The translations under genes were made by a program, and so were the position numbers. The notes beneath the pieces are model-generated. The model was not told where the DNA came from. It ran no database searches and saw nothing but the letters and a program-made list of their open reading frames with translations. A DNA stretch of 64,000 bases from Micromonospora zamorensis. Lineage in GTDB: Bacteria; Actinomycetota; Actinomycetes; Mycobacteriales; Micromonosporaceae. Where the stretch lies: contig NZ_LT607755.1 of the NCBI RefSeq assembly GCF_900090275.1, positions 5,332,001 to 5,396,000 on the forward strand, written 5' to 3'. Of this stretch, positions 35,734-44,416 are shown piece after piece; within the stretch, counting starts at the first letter, position 1; each line of letters starts with the position of its first letter.

Positions 35734-36243
35734 GTGGACGAGGACGAACGCGCTCGGCTGGCCGAGTTCGTCGGCAGCCGGACACCGGCGCTGATGCGGG
35801 TCGCGTACCTGCTGACCGGGGACCGCAACGCCGCCGAGGACCTGTTCCAGTCGGCGTTGGCGCGAACCATCCCGAAGTGGGAGACCATCCGGCACGCCGA
35901 TCCCGAGGGGTATCTCCGCGTGGTGATGTACCGCGAGCAGATCAGCTGGTGGCGGCGACTTCGCCGACGGCGGGAGACGCCGCTCAAGCCGGCCGACGAG
36001 CCCGTTGGCGCCGACCCGAGCGGTGGCTCCGACGTACGGCTGGCGATGCGTGCCGCGCTGCGCCACCTGCCACCGGCGCAGCGGGCGGTGGTGGTCCTGC
36101 GCTACTACGAGGACCTGCCCGAAGCCCGGGTGGCCGAACTGCTCGGCTGCTCGGTGGGCACCGTCCGCAGCCGTACGCACCGGGCGGTCAAGCGCCTGCG
36201 CGACCTGCTGCCGGAGATCGAGTTGCTGGAGGTACGGCGATGA
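35734..36243 (+). CDS. SigE-family ECF RNA polymerase sigma factor
   Basis: A 169-residue sigma factor: region 2 LMRVAYLLTGDRNAAEDLFQSALAR and YLRVVMYREQISWWRR; region 4 LRHLPPAQRAVVVLRYYEDLPEARVAELLGCSVGTVRSRTHRAVKRLR. The size and motifs fit the actinobacterial SigE/SigM-like group. The GTG beginning VDEDERARLAEFV matches the family start; an earlier GTG adds eight residues without a ribosome site. It is coupled (ATGA) to a membrane protein likely to be its anti-sigma factor. Confidence 0.9.
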   Translation: MDEDERARLAEFVGSRTPALMRVAYLLTGDRNAAEDLFQSALARTIPKWETIRHADPEGYLRVVMYREQISWWRRLRRRRETPLKPADEPVGADPSGGSDVRLAMRAALRHLPPAQRAVVVLRYYEDLPEARVAELLGCSVGTVRSRTHRAVKRLRDLLPEIELLEVRR

Positions 36244-36755
36244 TCGATCCCTTCGAGAGCCTCATCCGCTCCACCCTCACCGACCTGGCCGAGGAGGCAC
36301 CGATCGTGCATGACCAGTTGAACCGAGCGGAACGGCGGGTTCGCAACAGACGCCGCGCCACGGTGGCCATGGGGGCGGTGGGCACTCTCGCGGCGATCCT
36401 GATCGCGACGCCGATCGCCTTGGCCGCGACCGGATCGGACGGGCCTCCGCCAGCCGTGCCGAGCCCGGCGGGTCCGGCAGCCGTCCCCGTCCCGTCCGGG
36501 CCGCCGCCCGGCGTGCCGATCGTCACACCAAGCCCCGCCGACCCCACAGCGGTGCCGAGCCCGCCCGGCGTGCCGGGCCGACCGACGGTCACGCCGGTTC
36601 CGGGAGGCCCACCCGGCGTGCCGGGCCGGCCCACTGTCACCCCGGTTCCGGGAGGCCCACCCGGCGTACCGGACCGGCCCACTGTCACCCCGGTTCCGGG
36701 AGGCGCACCCGGCGTACCGGGCCGACCCACTGTCAGTCCGACCCCGTCCAGATGA
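36240..36755 (+). CDS. Proline-rich repeat membrane protein, likely anti-sigma partner
   Basis: A 171-residue protein. Residues 1-40 form a charged cytoplasmic part, 41-63 a single membrane helix (TVAMGAVGTLAAILIATPIALAA), and 65-171 an extracytoplasmic Pro/Gly/Val domain. The last 62 residues are four 16-residue repeats of the type GVPGRPTVTPVPGGPP. The start overlaps the sigma gene as ATGA. Anti-sigma function is inferred from coupling and topology; no zinc-binding (ZAS) motif is visible. Confidence 0.75.
   Translation: MIDPFESLIRSTLTDLAEEAPIVHDQLNRAERRVRNRRRATVAMGAVGTLAAILIATPIALAATGSDGPPPAVPSPAGPAAVPVPSGPPPGVPIVTPSPADPTAVPSPPGVPGRPTVTPVPGGPPGVPGRPTVTPVPGGPPGVPDRPTVTPVPGGAPGVPGRPTVSPTPSR
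36567..36752 (+). repeat. 48-bp tandem repeat encoding GVPGRPTVTPVPGGPP
   Basis: Three full copies and one 14-codon terminal copy of a 48-bp unit lie at the 3' end of the sigma-linked membrane gene. The unit keeps the reading frame and third positions differ between copies, so the repeat is not freshly duplicated. Confidence 0.88.
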
Positions 36756-37037
36756 GCAGGACCGGTCAGGCCGGCGGCGTCCCGGCACCGGTCTGACCGG
36801 CCGCCCCACGGTCATCTCCGGCCCCGGCGGTGCCACGACGCAATTGACCTCCGTGAGCCGCAGGGCAGGGAGTCGGTCGGAGATCCCGGTCACCATCGCG
36901 CGGCGCTCCCCGTACCGGCGAGCGCCGCGCGTGCCGGCGAACACGACGCATCGGACCACCGAGTTTGTCGAGGCCGGCATGCCCGCTCATCCTGGGGCCA
37001 TGACCGACCACGACGGCCGAGCGGCTCAGGGGCAGCG

Positions 37038-38462
37038 ATGACCACCGCCATGGCCCGGGTGCCCGACTCCCTCCGGGGGCAGTTCGTCACACCCGGCGAC
37101 CGCCGGTACGCGCAACTGCGCTCGACGTACACCACGTCGGCGTCGCCGGCCGCCGTCCTGCTGCCGAAGACCACCGCGCAGGTGGTCGACGCGCTCCGGT
37201 ACGCGCGGGAACAGCGGCTGCCCATCGCCGTCCGCAGCGGCGGGCACGGCTTCTCCGGGGCGTCGTCCAACAACGGTGGCGTGGTCATCGACCTGTCCAT
37301 GCTCAACCGGGTGCAGGTCCTCGACGAGCGGGCCGGGCTGGTTCGGATCGAGGCCGGTGCCCGCTGGGCGAACGTCGCGAAGGCGCTGGCCCCGTACGGC
37401 CTGGTGGTCAGCTCGGGTGACTACGGCGGCGTGGGCGTCGGCGGCCTGGCCACCGGCGGCGGTGTGGGGTGGCTGGTCCGTGCCCACGGCCTCACCATCG
37501 ACCGCGTCCGCGCGGTCGAGGTGGTGCTCGCCGACGGGACGCTGGTACGCGCCGACGCCGCGCACGAGCCGGAGCTGTTCTGGCTGGTCCGGGGCGCCGG
37601 AGCAGGCGCGGGGATCGTGGTGGCCTTCGAGATCGAGGCGGCCGAGCAGCGCAACGTCGGCGTGGCGCAACTGGTCGTCGAGGCGCACCCGGACGGTCGC
37701 ACCATCCGGGAGTGGACGAGTTACCTCGCGCAGGCCCCACGGGAGCTGTCCGCGGCCGCCGTGGTGTACGCCGAGGGTCGCTCGGTCCTCATGTCCATCA
37801 CCGCCGTGGTGGCCGCCGAGAGCCTGCGCCGGGCCCGACCGGCGGTGGAGCCACTGCTCGCCATCGGCAAGGTGCTCGAACACCGGACCGACCTGCTGCC
37901 CTACCCGACGCTGGTGCCGACCGCGCACCTGCACCCGAACGTCGGGCAGCAGCGGGGCACGACCACCAACGGTCTGTTCACCGGGCTGGACGACGCCGGC
38001 GCGCGGGCCGTGACGCGCGCGGTGACCGGGCCGGGGCGGGCGGTGGTCCAACTCCGCTCGTTGGGTGGGGCGGTCAACGACGTCGCGCCCGACGCGACCG
38101 CGTACTCCCATCGCCACCAGAACACGATGGTGGTCGCCTCGGTTTTCCCGCCGCAGGGCGCCGGGGCGTTGGACGCGGCCTGGCGGGCCGTCGGTGCCCG
38201 CGCCGACGGCGCGTACGTCAACTTCGAGAGCCGACCGGACCCGGCCGCGTTCGCCCGGATCTACCCGGGCGAGACCGGGGCCCGGGTGCGGCGGCTGTGG
38301 AAGCGCTACGACCCGGACGGCGTGTTCCGGTCGGCCCTGCTGACCGGCCAACCCAACCGGTCCGGCCAGTCCACCCGCGCAGGCCAGCCGGCCCGCTCCG
38401 GCCAGCCCAACCGCGCCGGGCAGTCCGCCCGGTCCGGCCAGCCTCACCGGCGTCGCCGCTGA
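37038..38462 (+). CDS. FAD-binding oxidoreductase, BBE-like, with repeat tail
   Basis: The 474-residue PCMH-type flavoprotein contains RSGGHGFSG, whose His matches the 8-alpha-histidyl FAD linkage. Where berberine-bridge enzymes have a second, cysteinyl linkage, this has SSGDYGGVGVGGL, so a single covalent bond is likely. The C-terminal BBE segment (YVNFESRPDPAAFARIYPG ... RLWKRYDPDGVF) is present. A 35-residue tail of six hexapeptide-type repeats (SGQxxR) follows. No signal peptide is visible. Such enzymes oxidise alcohols or sugars or form rings in natural products; the substrate is unknown. Confidence 0.88.
   Translation: MTTAMARVPDSLRGQFVTPGDRRYAQLRSTYTTSASPAAVLLPKTTAQVVDALRYAREQRLPIAVRSGGHGFSGASSNNGGVVIDLSMLNRVQVLDERAGLVRIEAGARWANVAKALAPYGLVVSSGDYGGVGVGGLATGGGVGWLVRAHGLTIDRVRAVEVVLADGTLVRADAAHEPELFWLVRGAGAGAGIVVAFEIEAAEQRNVGVAQLVVEAHPDGRTIREWTSYLAQAPRELSAAAVVYAEGRSVLMSITAVVAAESLRRARPAVEPLLAIGKVLEHRTDLLPYPTLVPTAHLHPNVGQQRGTTTNGLFTGLDDAGARAVTRAVTGPGRAVVQLRSLGGAVNDVAPDATAYSHRHQNTMVVASVFPPQGAGALDAAWRAVGARADGAYVNFESRPDPAAFARIYPGETGARVRRLWKRYDPDGVFRSALLTGQPNRSGQSTRAGQPARSGQPNRAGQSARSGQPHRRRR
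38346..38450 (+). repeat. 18-bp tandem repeat encoding (S/A)GQ(P/S)xR
   Basis: Six in-frame copies encode GQPNR, SGQSTR, AGQPAR, SGQPNR, AGQSAR and SGQPHR, ending in a poly-Arg tip. They add a strongly basic, flexible tail to the flavoprotein. Confidence 0.85.
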
Positions 38463-38534
38463 CCACGCCGGGGCGTACGCCGAGGTCCGATTCCCGCCAG
38501 CCGACAACGCACCGAGCGGGGCATCATCGGTGAC

Positions 38535-40025
38535 ATGGAGATGGACTTCGAGCGGTGTTACCGGGCTGTGGACAGCCGTGACCAGCGGTTCGACGGCTGG
38601 TTCTACACCGGCGTGACGTCCACCGGCATCTACTGCCGGCCGTCCTGTCCGGCGATCACGCCGAAGCGGAAGAACGTCCGGTTCTTCCCGTCCGCCGCCG
38701 CGGCGCAGGGTGCCGGACTGCGCGCCTGTCGCCGCTGCCGGCCCGACGCCGCGCCCGGCTCGCCGCAGTGGGACATCCGCGCCGACGTGGTCGGCCGGGC
38801 GATGCGGTTGATCGCGGACGGGGTGATCGACCGGGATGGCGTACCGGGGTTGGCCTCCCGTCTGGGCTACACCGAACGGCACCTGCACCGGATGCTGAGC
38901 GCCGAAATGGGCGCCGGGCCGCTGGCGCTGGCCCGGGCCCAGCGAGCGCAGACCGCCCGGATCCTGATCGAGACGACCGACCTCGGGATGGCCGAGATCG
39001 CGTTCGCCGCGGGCTTCGGCAGCGTGCGACAGTTCAACGACACGCTCCGCGAGGTGTACGCGAGCGCCCCGTCCGACCTGCGCGCGGCCCGTGGGCGCCA
39101 GCAGGCGGCGGTCGGGGCGGGGACCATCGCGCTCCGGCTGGCGTACCGCCCGCCGCTGCACGCCCGGGCGCTGCTGGACTTCCTCACGGTGCGGGCGTTG
39201 CCCGGTGTGGAGGAGGTTCGCGACGGGACGTACCACCGGGGTCTGCGGTTGCCACACGGCACCGGCGAGGTGGCGCTGACCCCGGCGGACGGGCACGTGG
39301 CGGCGACGCTGCGGCTGACCGACCTGCGCGACCTGGCACCCGCTGTGGCCCGCTGTCGCCGGCTGCTCGACCTGGACGCGGACCCGGTGGCGATCGACGG
39401 CACGCTCGCGGCGGACCCGGCGCTGGCGCCGGCGGTCGCCGCCGAGCCCGGCATTCGGGTGCCCCGCGCGGTGGACGGCTTCGAAATGGCCGTCCGCGCC
39501 GTCGTCGGCCAACAGATCTCGGTAACCGCAGCCCAAAAGATCCTGACCCGTCTCCTGGCCGCCCATGACCCCGTTGATCATGAGGTTGACGAAGCCGATG
39601 GAGATCGAACTCCAGGCCAACCTCATGATCAACGCGGCGAGGGCGGGCTGCGGGGGTTTTTGAGCGCGGACGAGCTGCTGCGCGTGCCGGACTCCGGGTT
39701 CGGGATGCCGGTGGGGCGGCGGGAGACGTTGCGAGGGCTGGCGCGGGCCGTCACCGACGGGACGGTCGACCTGGCGCCTGGGGTGGATCGGGAGGAAGCC
39801 GTGCGGCGGCTGCTCGCCCTGCCCGGCATCGGCCCGTGGACCGCCAATTACCTGGCCATGCGCGCCTTCGGCGACCCCGACATCCTGCTCAGCACCGACC
39901 TCGCGGTCCGGCGCGGCGCCGCCGCGCTCGGCCTGCCCGACACCCAACAAACCCTCGACGGGTACGCCGACCGTTGGCGTCCCTGGCGGTCCTACGCCAC
40001 GATCAGACTCTGGAGAGCGGCATGA
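38535..40025 (+). CDS. Ada-type methyl-sensor fused to AlkA 3-methyladenine DNA glycosylase
   Basis: A 496-residue fusion. Residues 1-75 form the Ada zinc domain, with Cys34, 38, 65 and 68 as ligands and methyl-phosphotriester acceptor. Residues 80-185 are an AraC-type helix-turn-helix (LASRLGYTERHLHRMLSAEMG). Residues 195-496 are the AlkA N-domain and HhH-GPD glycosylase (VDGFEMAVRAVVGQQISV; ALPGIGPWTANYLAMRAFGDPDILLSTDLAVRR). It senses alkylation damage, activates repair genes and excises alkylated bases. Residues 346-367 are encoded by a palindromic element inserted in frame (39572-39634). The gene overlaps the following alkyltransferase. Confidence 0.92.
   Translation: MEMDFERCYRAVDSRDQRFDGWFYTGVTSTGIYCRPSCPAITPKRKNVRFFPSAAAAQGAGLRACRRCRPDAAPGSPQWDIRADVVGRAMRLIADGVIDRDGVPGLASRLGYTERHLHRMLSAEMGAGPLALARAQRAQTARILIETTDLGMAEIAFAAGFGSVRQFNDTLREVYASAPSDLRAARGRQQAAVGAGTIALRLAYRPPLHARALLDFLTVRALPGVEEVRDGTYHRGLRLPHGTGEVALTPADGHVAATLRLTDLRDLAPAVARCRRLLDLDADPVAIDGTLAADPALAPAVAAEPGIRVPRAVDGFEMAVRAVVGQQISVTAAQKILTRLLAAHDPVDHEVDEADGDRTPGQPHDQRGEGGLRGFLSADELLRVPDSGFGMPVGRRETLRGLARAVTDGTVDLAPGVDREEAVRRLLALPGIGPWTANYLAMRAFGDPDILLSTDLAVRRGAAALGLPDTQQTLDGYADRWRPWRSYATIRLWRAA
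39572..39634. repeat. Palindromic element, TGATCA family, copy 2 (inside alkA domain)
   Basis: Perfect 17-bp arms, CGTTGATCATGAGGTTG (39572-39588) and its complement (39618-39634), surround a 29-bp spacer with its own small hairpin (TGGAG/CTCCA). The element is 63 bp, exactly 21 codons, and keeps the Ada-AlkA frame open. It shares its edge with the copies at 21645 and 58696. Confidence 0.85.
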
Positions 40026-40531
40026 GCATCGACAGCACCGTCCTGAGCACACCGACCGGCCCGCTGAGCATCCTCATCGGCCCGGACGGCGACGTACGGG
40101 CGGCCGGCTTCACCCCGGACCCGGCGGCGCTGCTGCCCCTGGTCCACCCCACCCTGCGGGCGCCACTGCGACAGCTGGCCGACCTCGGCCCGGTGAGCAC
40201 GGCAGTCCGGTCCTACCTGGACGGCGACCTCGCCGCCATCGACACGGTGCCGGTCCGTCAGCTCACCGGCGGAGAGTTCATGGCGCACGCCTGGCAGGTG
40301 CTGCGTGAGGTGCCGCCGGGCACCCCGGTCACCTACACCGGGTACGCGGCACTGGCCGGCCGGCCGCCGGCGGTGCGGGCCGCCGCAGCCGCCTGCGCCC
40401 GGAACGCGGCGGCACTGTTCGTGCCCTGCCACCGGGTGCTCCGCACCGACGGGACGCTCGGCGGTTACCGCTGGGGGCTGGACGTGAAGAAGTGGCTTCT
40501 CGGTCATGAGCGGCGCTTGACAGCAAGCTGA
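40022..40531 (+). CDS. ogt: Methylated-DNA-protein-cysteine S-methyltransferase
   Basis: This 169-residue protein carries the acceptor motif VPCHRVLRTDGTLGGYRWG, with Cys as the suicidal methyl acceptor, and the DNA-binding helix region PPGTPVTYTGYAALAGRPPAVRAAAAACARN. It removes O6-alkyl groups from guanine. The ATG overlaps the Ada-AlkA stop by 4 bp, so the two form an adaptive-response operon. The upstream in-frame extension lies inside alkA and is not real. Confidence 0.95.
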   Translation: MSIDSTVLSTPTGPLSILIGPDGDVRAAGFTPDPAALLPLVHPTLRAPLRQLADLGPVSTAVRSYLDGDLAAIDTVPVRQLTGGEFMAHAWQVLREVPPGTPVTYTGYAALAGRPPAVRAAAAACARNAAALFVPCHRVLRTDGTLGGYRWGLDVKKWLLGHERRLTAS

Positions 40532-40569
40532 CAGAGGCATCGACACCTGTTAGACGCTACCGTCTGGTA
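40528..40569 (+). promoter_or_regulatory. Possible promoter of the ABC exporter operon
   Basis: CTGACA (40528-40533) and TAGACG (40551-40556) are 17 bp apart, just before the GTG start. The GTG has no ribosome site, so the message would be near-leaderless. A CTACC/GGTAG hairpin lies between. The call is tentative because the motif starts inside the end of ogt. Confidence 0.3.
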
Positions 40570-42447
40570 GTGCCTGTGGAGAGCGACGGCGACCCGGCCG
40601 CCCGGGTCGCCGCGGGCAGCCACCCCGTGCACAACCTCTGGCGGCTGCGCCCCTACCTGCGCCCGTACGCGGCCGAGTTCGCCTGGTTGCTCCTCGCGGG
40701 GCTCGCCGGCACGGCGGCCGGGATCGCCGTACCGCTGGTCGTGCAGCGGGTGGTGGACGGGCCGGTGGCCCGCCACGAACCTGCCGGGCTGCTCCAGCTC
40801 GGGGGCCTGGCGCTGCTGCTCGGCGTGGCCGAGGCGGTGCTCATCTTCATCCGCCGGTGGGTGCAGTCCTCCTCGGCGGTGGGCATGGAGGCGGCGCTGC
40901 GCGCCGACGTCTACGCCCACCTGCAACGGTTGCCGACGAGTTTCCACGACCGGTGGCAGTCCGGGCAGTTGCTCTCCCGGATCACCAGCGACCTGTCGGT
41001 GATCCGCCGGTTCCTCTCCTTCGGCGTGTTCTTCCTGGTGCTCAACCTGACCACCTACGTGGTCGTGGTGGTGCTGCTGATCAACCTGCACGCGGCACTC
41101 GGGGTGCTGGTGGCGGCCAGCGCGGTGCCACTGCTGCTGATCAGCCGCCGGTTCGGGCGGCACTACCACGCCGCGTCCCGACGGATGCAGGACCAGCAGG
41201 GCGACGTGGCGACCCTGGTCGAGGAGACCGCGCAGGGCCTGCGCACCATGAAGGCGTACGGCCGGGGGCCCGAACTGGCCGCCCGCTTCGCCGGTGGGGC
41301 CCGAAGGCTGCACGACACGGGCGTCGGCAAGGGTCGGCTGCTGGCCAACACCTCGGCGTTGCTCGACCTGGTGCCGAACGTGACCCTGGGCGTGGTGCTG
41401 GTGGCCGGGGCGGCCGCCGCCGCCAGAGGCGCGCTCACCATCGGCGAGCTGGTCGCGTTCGTCAGCCTCCAACTGATGCTCATCTGGCCGGTGCAGTCGC
41501 TGGGTTGGATCATCGCCAACGGCCAGGAGGCCTCCACCGCCGCCGACCGGATCCAGGAGGTGCTGGACACCCCACCCCGGATCGTGGACTCCCCCGGCGC
41601 GCTCGCACTCCCCCGCGACGCGGTCCACGGGCGGCTCCGCTTCGAGCGCGTCGCGTTCAGCTACCCGGGTGCCGCCGCGCCGGTGCTGCACGAGATCGAC
41701 CTGACCATCGAGCCGGGTGAGACGCTGGCCCTGGTCGGGGCCACCGGGTCCGGCAAGAGCACCCTGCTGTCCCTGGTGCCCCGGCTGCACGACGTCACCG
41801 CCGGTCGGATCACCCTGGACGGGCACGACCTGCGCGAGCTGCGACTGGCCTCGCTGCGCCGGCTGGTCGGGGTGGCGTTCGAGGAACCCACGCTGTTCTC
41901 CATGTCGGTCCGCGAGAACCTCACCCTGGGTCACCCGGACGCCGGCGACGACGACGTACGCGCCGCTCTCGCGCTGGCTCAGGCCGACTTCGCGTACGAC
42001 CTGCCGTGGGGGTTGGCCACCCGCGTGGGTGAGCAGGGGCTGTCCCTCTCCGGCGGGCAACGGCAGCGGCTCGCGTTGGCGCGCGCCGTGCTCGGCCGGC
42101 CCCCGGTGCTGGTGTTGGACGACCCGCTGTCCGCGCTCGACGTGCACACCGAGGCACTGGTCGAAGCGGCGCTGCGTCGGGTCCTGCGCGACAGCACCGC
42201 GCTGTTGGTCGTGCACCGGCCGTCGACGATCGCGCTGGCCGACCGGGTGGCGCTGCTCCAGGACGGCCGGATCACCGCGATCGGCCGGCACTCCGAGCTG
42301 CTCGCCACCACGCCGGCCTACCGGGCGCTGCTCGCCGCCGAACCGCCACCCAGGACCGGCGGGCCGCCCGCCGGGCACCCGCCGTCGTCCGGAGCCACCG
42401 GGTCGAGCCCGTCCGCCTCGGACGGCTGGGGGCTGGTGCACTCGTGA
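40570..42447 (+). CDS. ABC exporter half-transporter, degenerate Walker B subunit
   Basis: The 625-residue protein has an exporter-type membrane domain (about residues 30-330, six helices) and an ATPase domain. Walker A is GATGSGKST at 390-398, the signature LSGGQ at 493-497, and Walker B ends LDD (517-518), with Asp518 where the catalytic Glu belongs. Together with the next gene it forms a heterodimeric exporter with one impaired site. The substrate may be a lipid, drug or peptide. The tail after about 600 is Pro/Gly-rich. It is translationally coupled (GTGA) to its partner. Confidence 0.92.
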   Translation: MPVESDGDPAARVAAGSHPVHNLWRLRPYLRPYAAEFAWLLLAGLAGTAAGIAVPLVVQRVVDGPVARHEPAGLLQLGGLALLLGVAEAVLIFIRRWVQSSSAVGMEAALRADVYAHLQRLPTSFHDRWQSGQLLSRITSDLSVIRRFLSFGVFFLVLNLTTYVVVVVLLINLHAALGVLVAASAVPLLLISRRFGRHYHAASRRMQDQQGDVATLVEETAQGLRTMKAYGRGPELAARFAGGARRLHDTGVGKGRLLANTSALLDLVPNVTLGVVLVAGAAAAARGALTIGELVAFVSLQLMLIWPVQSLGWIIANGQEASTAADRIQEVLDTPPRIVDSPGALALPRDAVHGRLRFERVAFSYPGAAAPVLHEIDLTIEPGETLALVGATGSGKSTLLSLVPRLHDVTAGRITLDGHDLRELRLASLRRLVGVAFEEPTLFSMSVRENLTLGHPDAGDDDVRAALALAQADFAYDLPWGLATRVGEQGLSLSGGQRQRLALARAVLGRPPVLVLDDPLSALDVHTEALVEAALRRVLRDSTALLVVHRPSTIALADRVALLQDGRITAIGRHSELLATTPAYRALLAAEPPPRTGGPPAGHPPSSGATGSSPSASDGWGLVHS

Positions 42448-44324
42448 CCGTCCCGAAGCAGGCCGACCCACCGCCCGAGGAGGAGCCCGAACTCACCCGC
42501 TGGCGCGGAACCGCCACCGACCCGGCGGCCGACCGGAGCCGGGCCGAGGACACCGCGCCCGAGGCGGTAACCCGGCTACGCCGGCTCAGCCGGGTCCTGC
42601 TGGCCGACCTGCTGCGCCCGCACCGGGGGCGACTCGCCGTCGCGGTCGGCCTCCTGCTGGCCCAGAACGCCGCGGCGATGGCCGGCCCGTACCTGGTCAT
42701 GATCGGCATCGACCGGGCCATCCCGCCGCTGCGGGCCGGCGACCCCGGCCCGCTGGTCGCCGTCGCCGGGGCGTTCGCGGCGGCCTCGGTGACCGAGTAC
42801 GTGGCCCGTCGCGGATTCCTCACCCTCTCCGCGCGCATCGGCCAGGCCGTCCTGCTGGACCTGCGGCAGAAGGTGTTCGGGCACTTCCTGCGGCTGTCGG
42901 TGGGTTTCCACGAGCGCTACACCTCCGGCCGGATGGTTTCCCGGCTCACCAGTGACCTGGACTCGATCGCCGAACTGGTCGACGGCGGGATCGACAGCCT
43001 GGTGCTGGCCGGGCTGTCCATCCTGTCGGTGGCCGCCATCCTGCTCTGGCTGGACCTGCCGCTGGCCGCCGTGACGCTGCTCGCCTTCCCGTTCCTGTTC
43101 TGGCTCTCCCGCTGGTTCGCCCGGTCCTCGGCCAGCGCCTACCGACGGACCCGGGACGCTGTCGCGCTGGTCATCGTGCATTTCGTCGAGTCGATGCGGG
43201 GCATCCGGGCGGTGCAGGCGTTCCGCCGGGAGCCGCGCAACCAACGGATCTTCGTGGCGCTCGGCGACGACTACCGCCGCACCAGCCTGCACGCGTTCCG
43301 GCTGATCGCCACGTACTCGCCCGCGATCAAGCTGATCGGCAACGTCACAGTGGCGGTGGTGCTCTGCTACGGCGGCTGGCGGGTGCTCGGCGGGCAGACC
43401 GAGGTTGGAGTGCTCGCCGCGTTCCTGCTCTACCTGCGCCGCTTCTTCGAGCCGATGCAGGAGCTGAGCCAGTTCTACAACTCGCTCCAGTCGGCCACCG
43501 CGGCTCTGGAGAAGCTGGCCGGGGTGCTCGACGAACGACCGGCCGTCGCCGAGCCGGCCCGACCCACCCCGCTGCCGACCGGCCCCGGCCGCGGCGAGCT
43601 GACCTTCCGGGCGGTCTCCTTCGGCTACCGCCCGGACACCCCGATCCTCGCCGAGCTGGAGCTGACCGTGCCGGCCGGGCAGACCGTGGCGCTGATCGGG
43701 CCGACCGGCGCGGGCAAGTCGACCATCGCCAAGCTGGTCGCCCGGTTCCACGACCCGGACACCGGGACGGTACGGCTGGACGGGGTCGACCTGCGCGACG
43801 TGCGCGACGCCGACCTGCGCCGGGCGGTGGTGCTGGTGACGCAGGAGAACCACCTGTTCAGTGGGACCGTCGCGGAGAACATCCGGTTCGGTCGCCCGGG
43901 CGCGGACGACGCCGAGGTCCAGGCCGCCGCGCGGGCGATCGGCGCGCACAGCTTCATCTCGGCGCTGCCCGAGGGGTACGCCACCCAGGTGCACCGGCGC
44001 GGCGGCCGACTCTCCGCCGGGCAACGGCAGCTCGTCGCGTTCGCCCGGGCCTTCCTGGCCGACCCGGCAGTGCTGATCCTGGACGAGGCCACGTCGTCGC
44101 TGGACGTGCCGACCGAGCGGCTTGTGCAGCGGGCCCTCGGCACCATCCTGCGCGACCGCACCGCCCTGGTGATCGCGCACCGGCTCTCCACTGTGGAAAC
44201 CGCCGACCGGGTGTTGGTCCTCGACGACGGCAAGGTCGTCGAGGACGGCCCGCCCGCCGTGCTGGCCGAGGCCGACGGCCGGTACGCGGACCTGCACCGG
44301 CAGTGGCGCGACTCGCTGATCTGA
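42444..44324 (+). CDS. ABC exporter half-transporter, catalytic subunit
   Basis: A 626-residue exporter: residues 1-45 are acidic and hydrophilic, about 50-350 form six membrane helices, and the rest is the ATPase. Walker A is GPTGAGKST at 419-427, the signature is LSAGQ at 523-527 (not LSGGQ), and Walker B is LILDEA with Glu548 intact. Paired with the preceding subunit, the two altered motifs fall in the same composite ATP site. That is the known design of TM287/288- and BmrCD-type heterodimers. It starts at a GTG overlapping the previous stop. Confidence 0.93.
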   Translation: MTVPKQADPPPEEEPELTRWRGTATDPAADRSRAEDTAPEAVTRLRRLSRVLLADLLRPHRGRLAVAVGLLLAQNAAAMAGPYLVMIGIDRAIPPLRAGDPGPLVAVAGAFAAASVTEYVARRGFLTLSARIGQAVLLDLRQKVFGHFLRLSVGFHERYTSGRMVSRLTSDLDSIAELVDGGIDSLVLAGLSILSVAAILLWLDLPLAAVTLLAFPFLFWLSRWFARSSASAYRRTRDAVALVIVHFVESMRGIRAVQAFRREPRNQRIFVALGDDYRRTSLHAFRLIATYSPAIKLIGNVTVAVVLCYGGWRVLGGQTEVGVLAAFLLYLRRFFEPMQELSQFYNSLQSATAALEKLAGVLDERPAVAEPARPTPLPTGPGRGELTFRAVSFGYRPDTPILAELELTVPAGQTVALIGPTGAGKSTIAKLVARFHDPDTGTVRLDGVDLRDVRDADLRRAVVLVTQENHLFSGTVAENIRFGRPGADDAEVQAAARAIGAHSFISALPEGYATQVHRRGGRLSAGQRQLVAFARAFLADPAVLILDEATSSLDVPTERLVQRALGTILRDRTALVIAHRLSTVETADRVLVLDDGKVVEDGPPAVLAEADGRYADLHRQWRDSLI

Positions 44325-44416
44325 CTGCCTGTCCCCGGTCGATGCCCGCCCGTCTGCCCGCCGGTGTGTTCGGCGGCAACTACGTGGCCGGGCACCCGGG
44401 AGGTGCCTACGATCGC

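Noticed and set aside
37026..40052. A 1008-codon minus-strand ORF opposite the flavoprotein and Ada-AlkA genes
   Set aside because: This too is an antisense shadow; the plus-strand genes have full catalytic motifs and proper starts.
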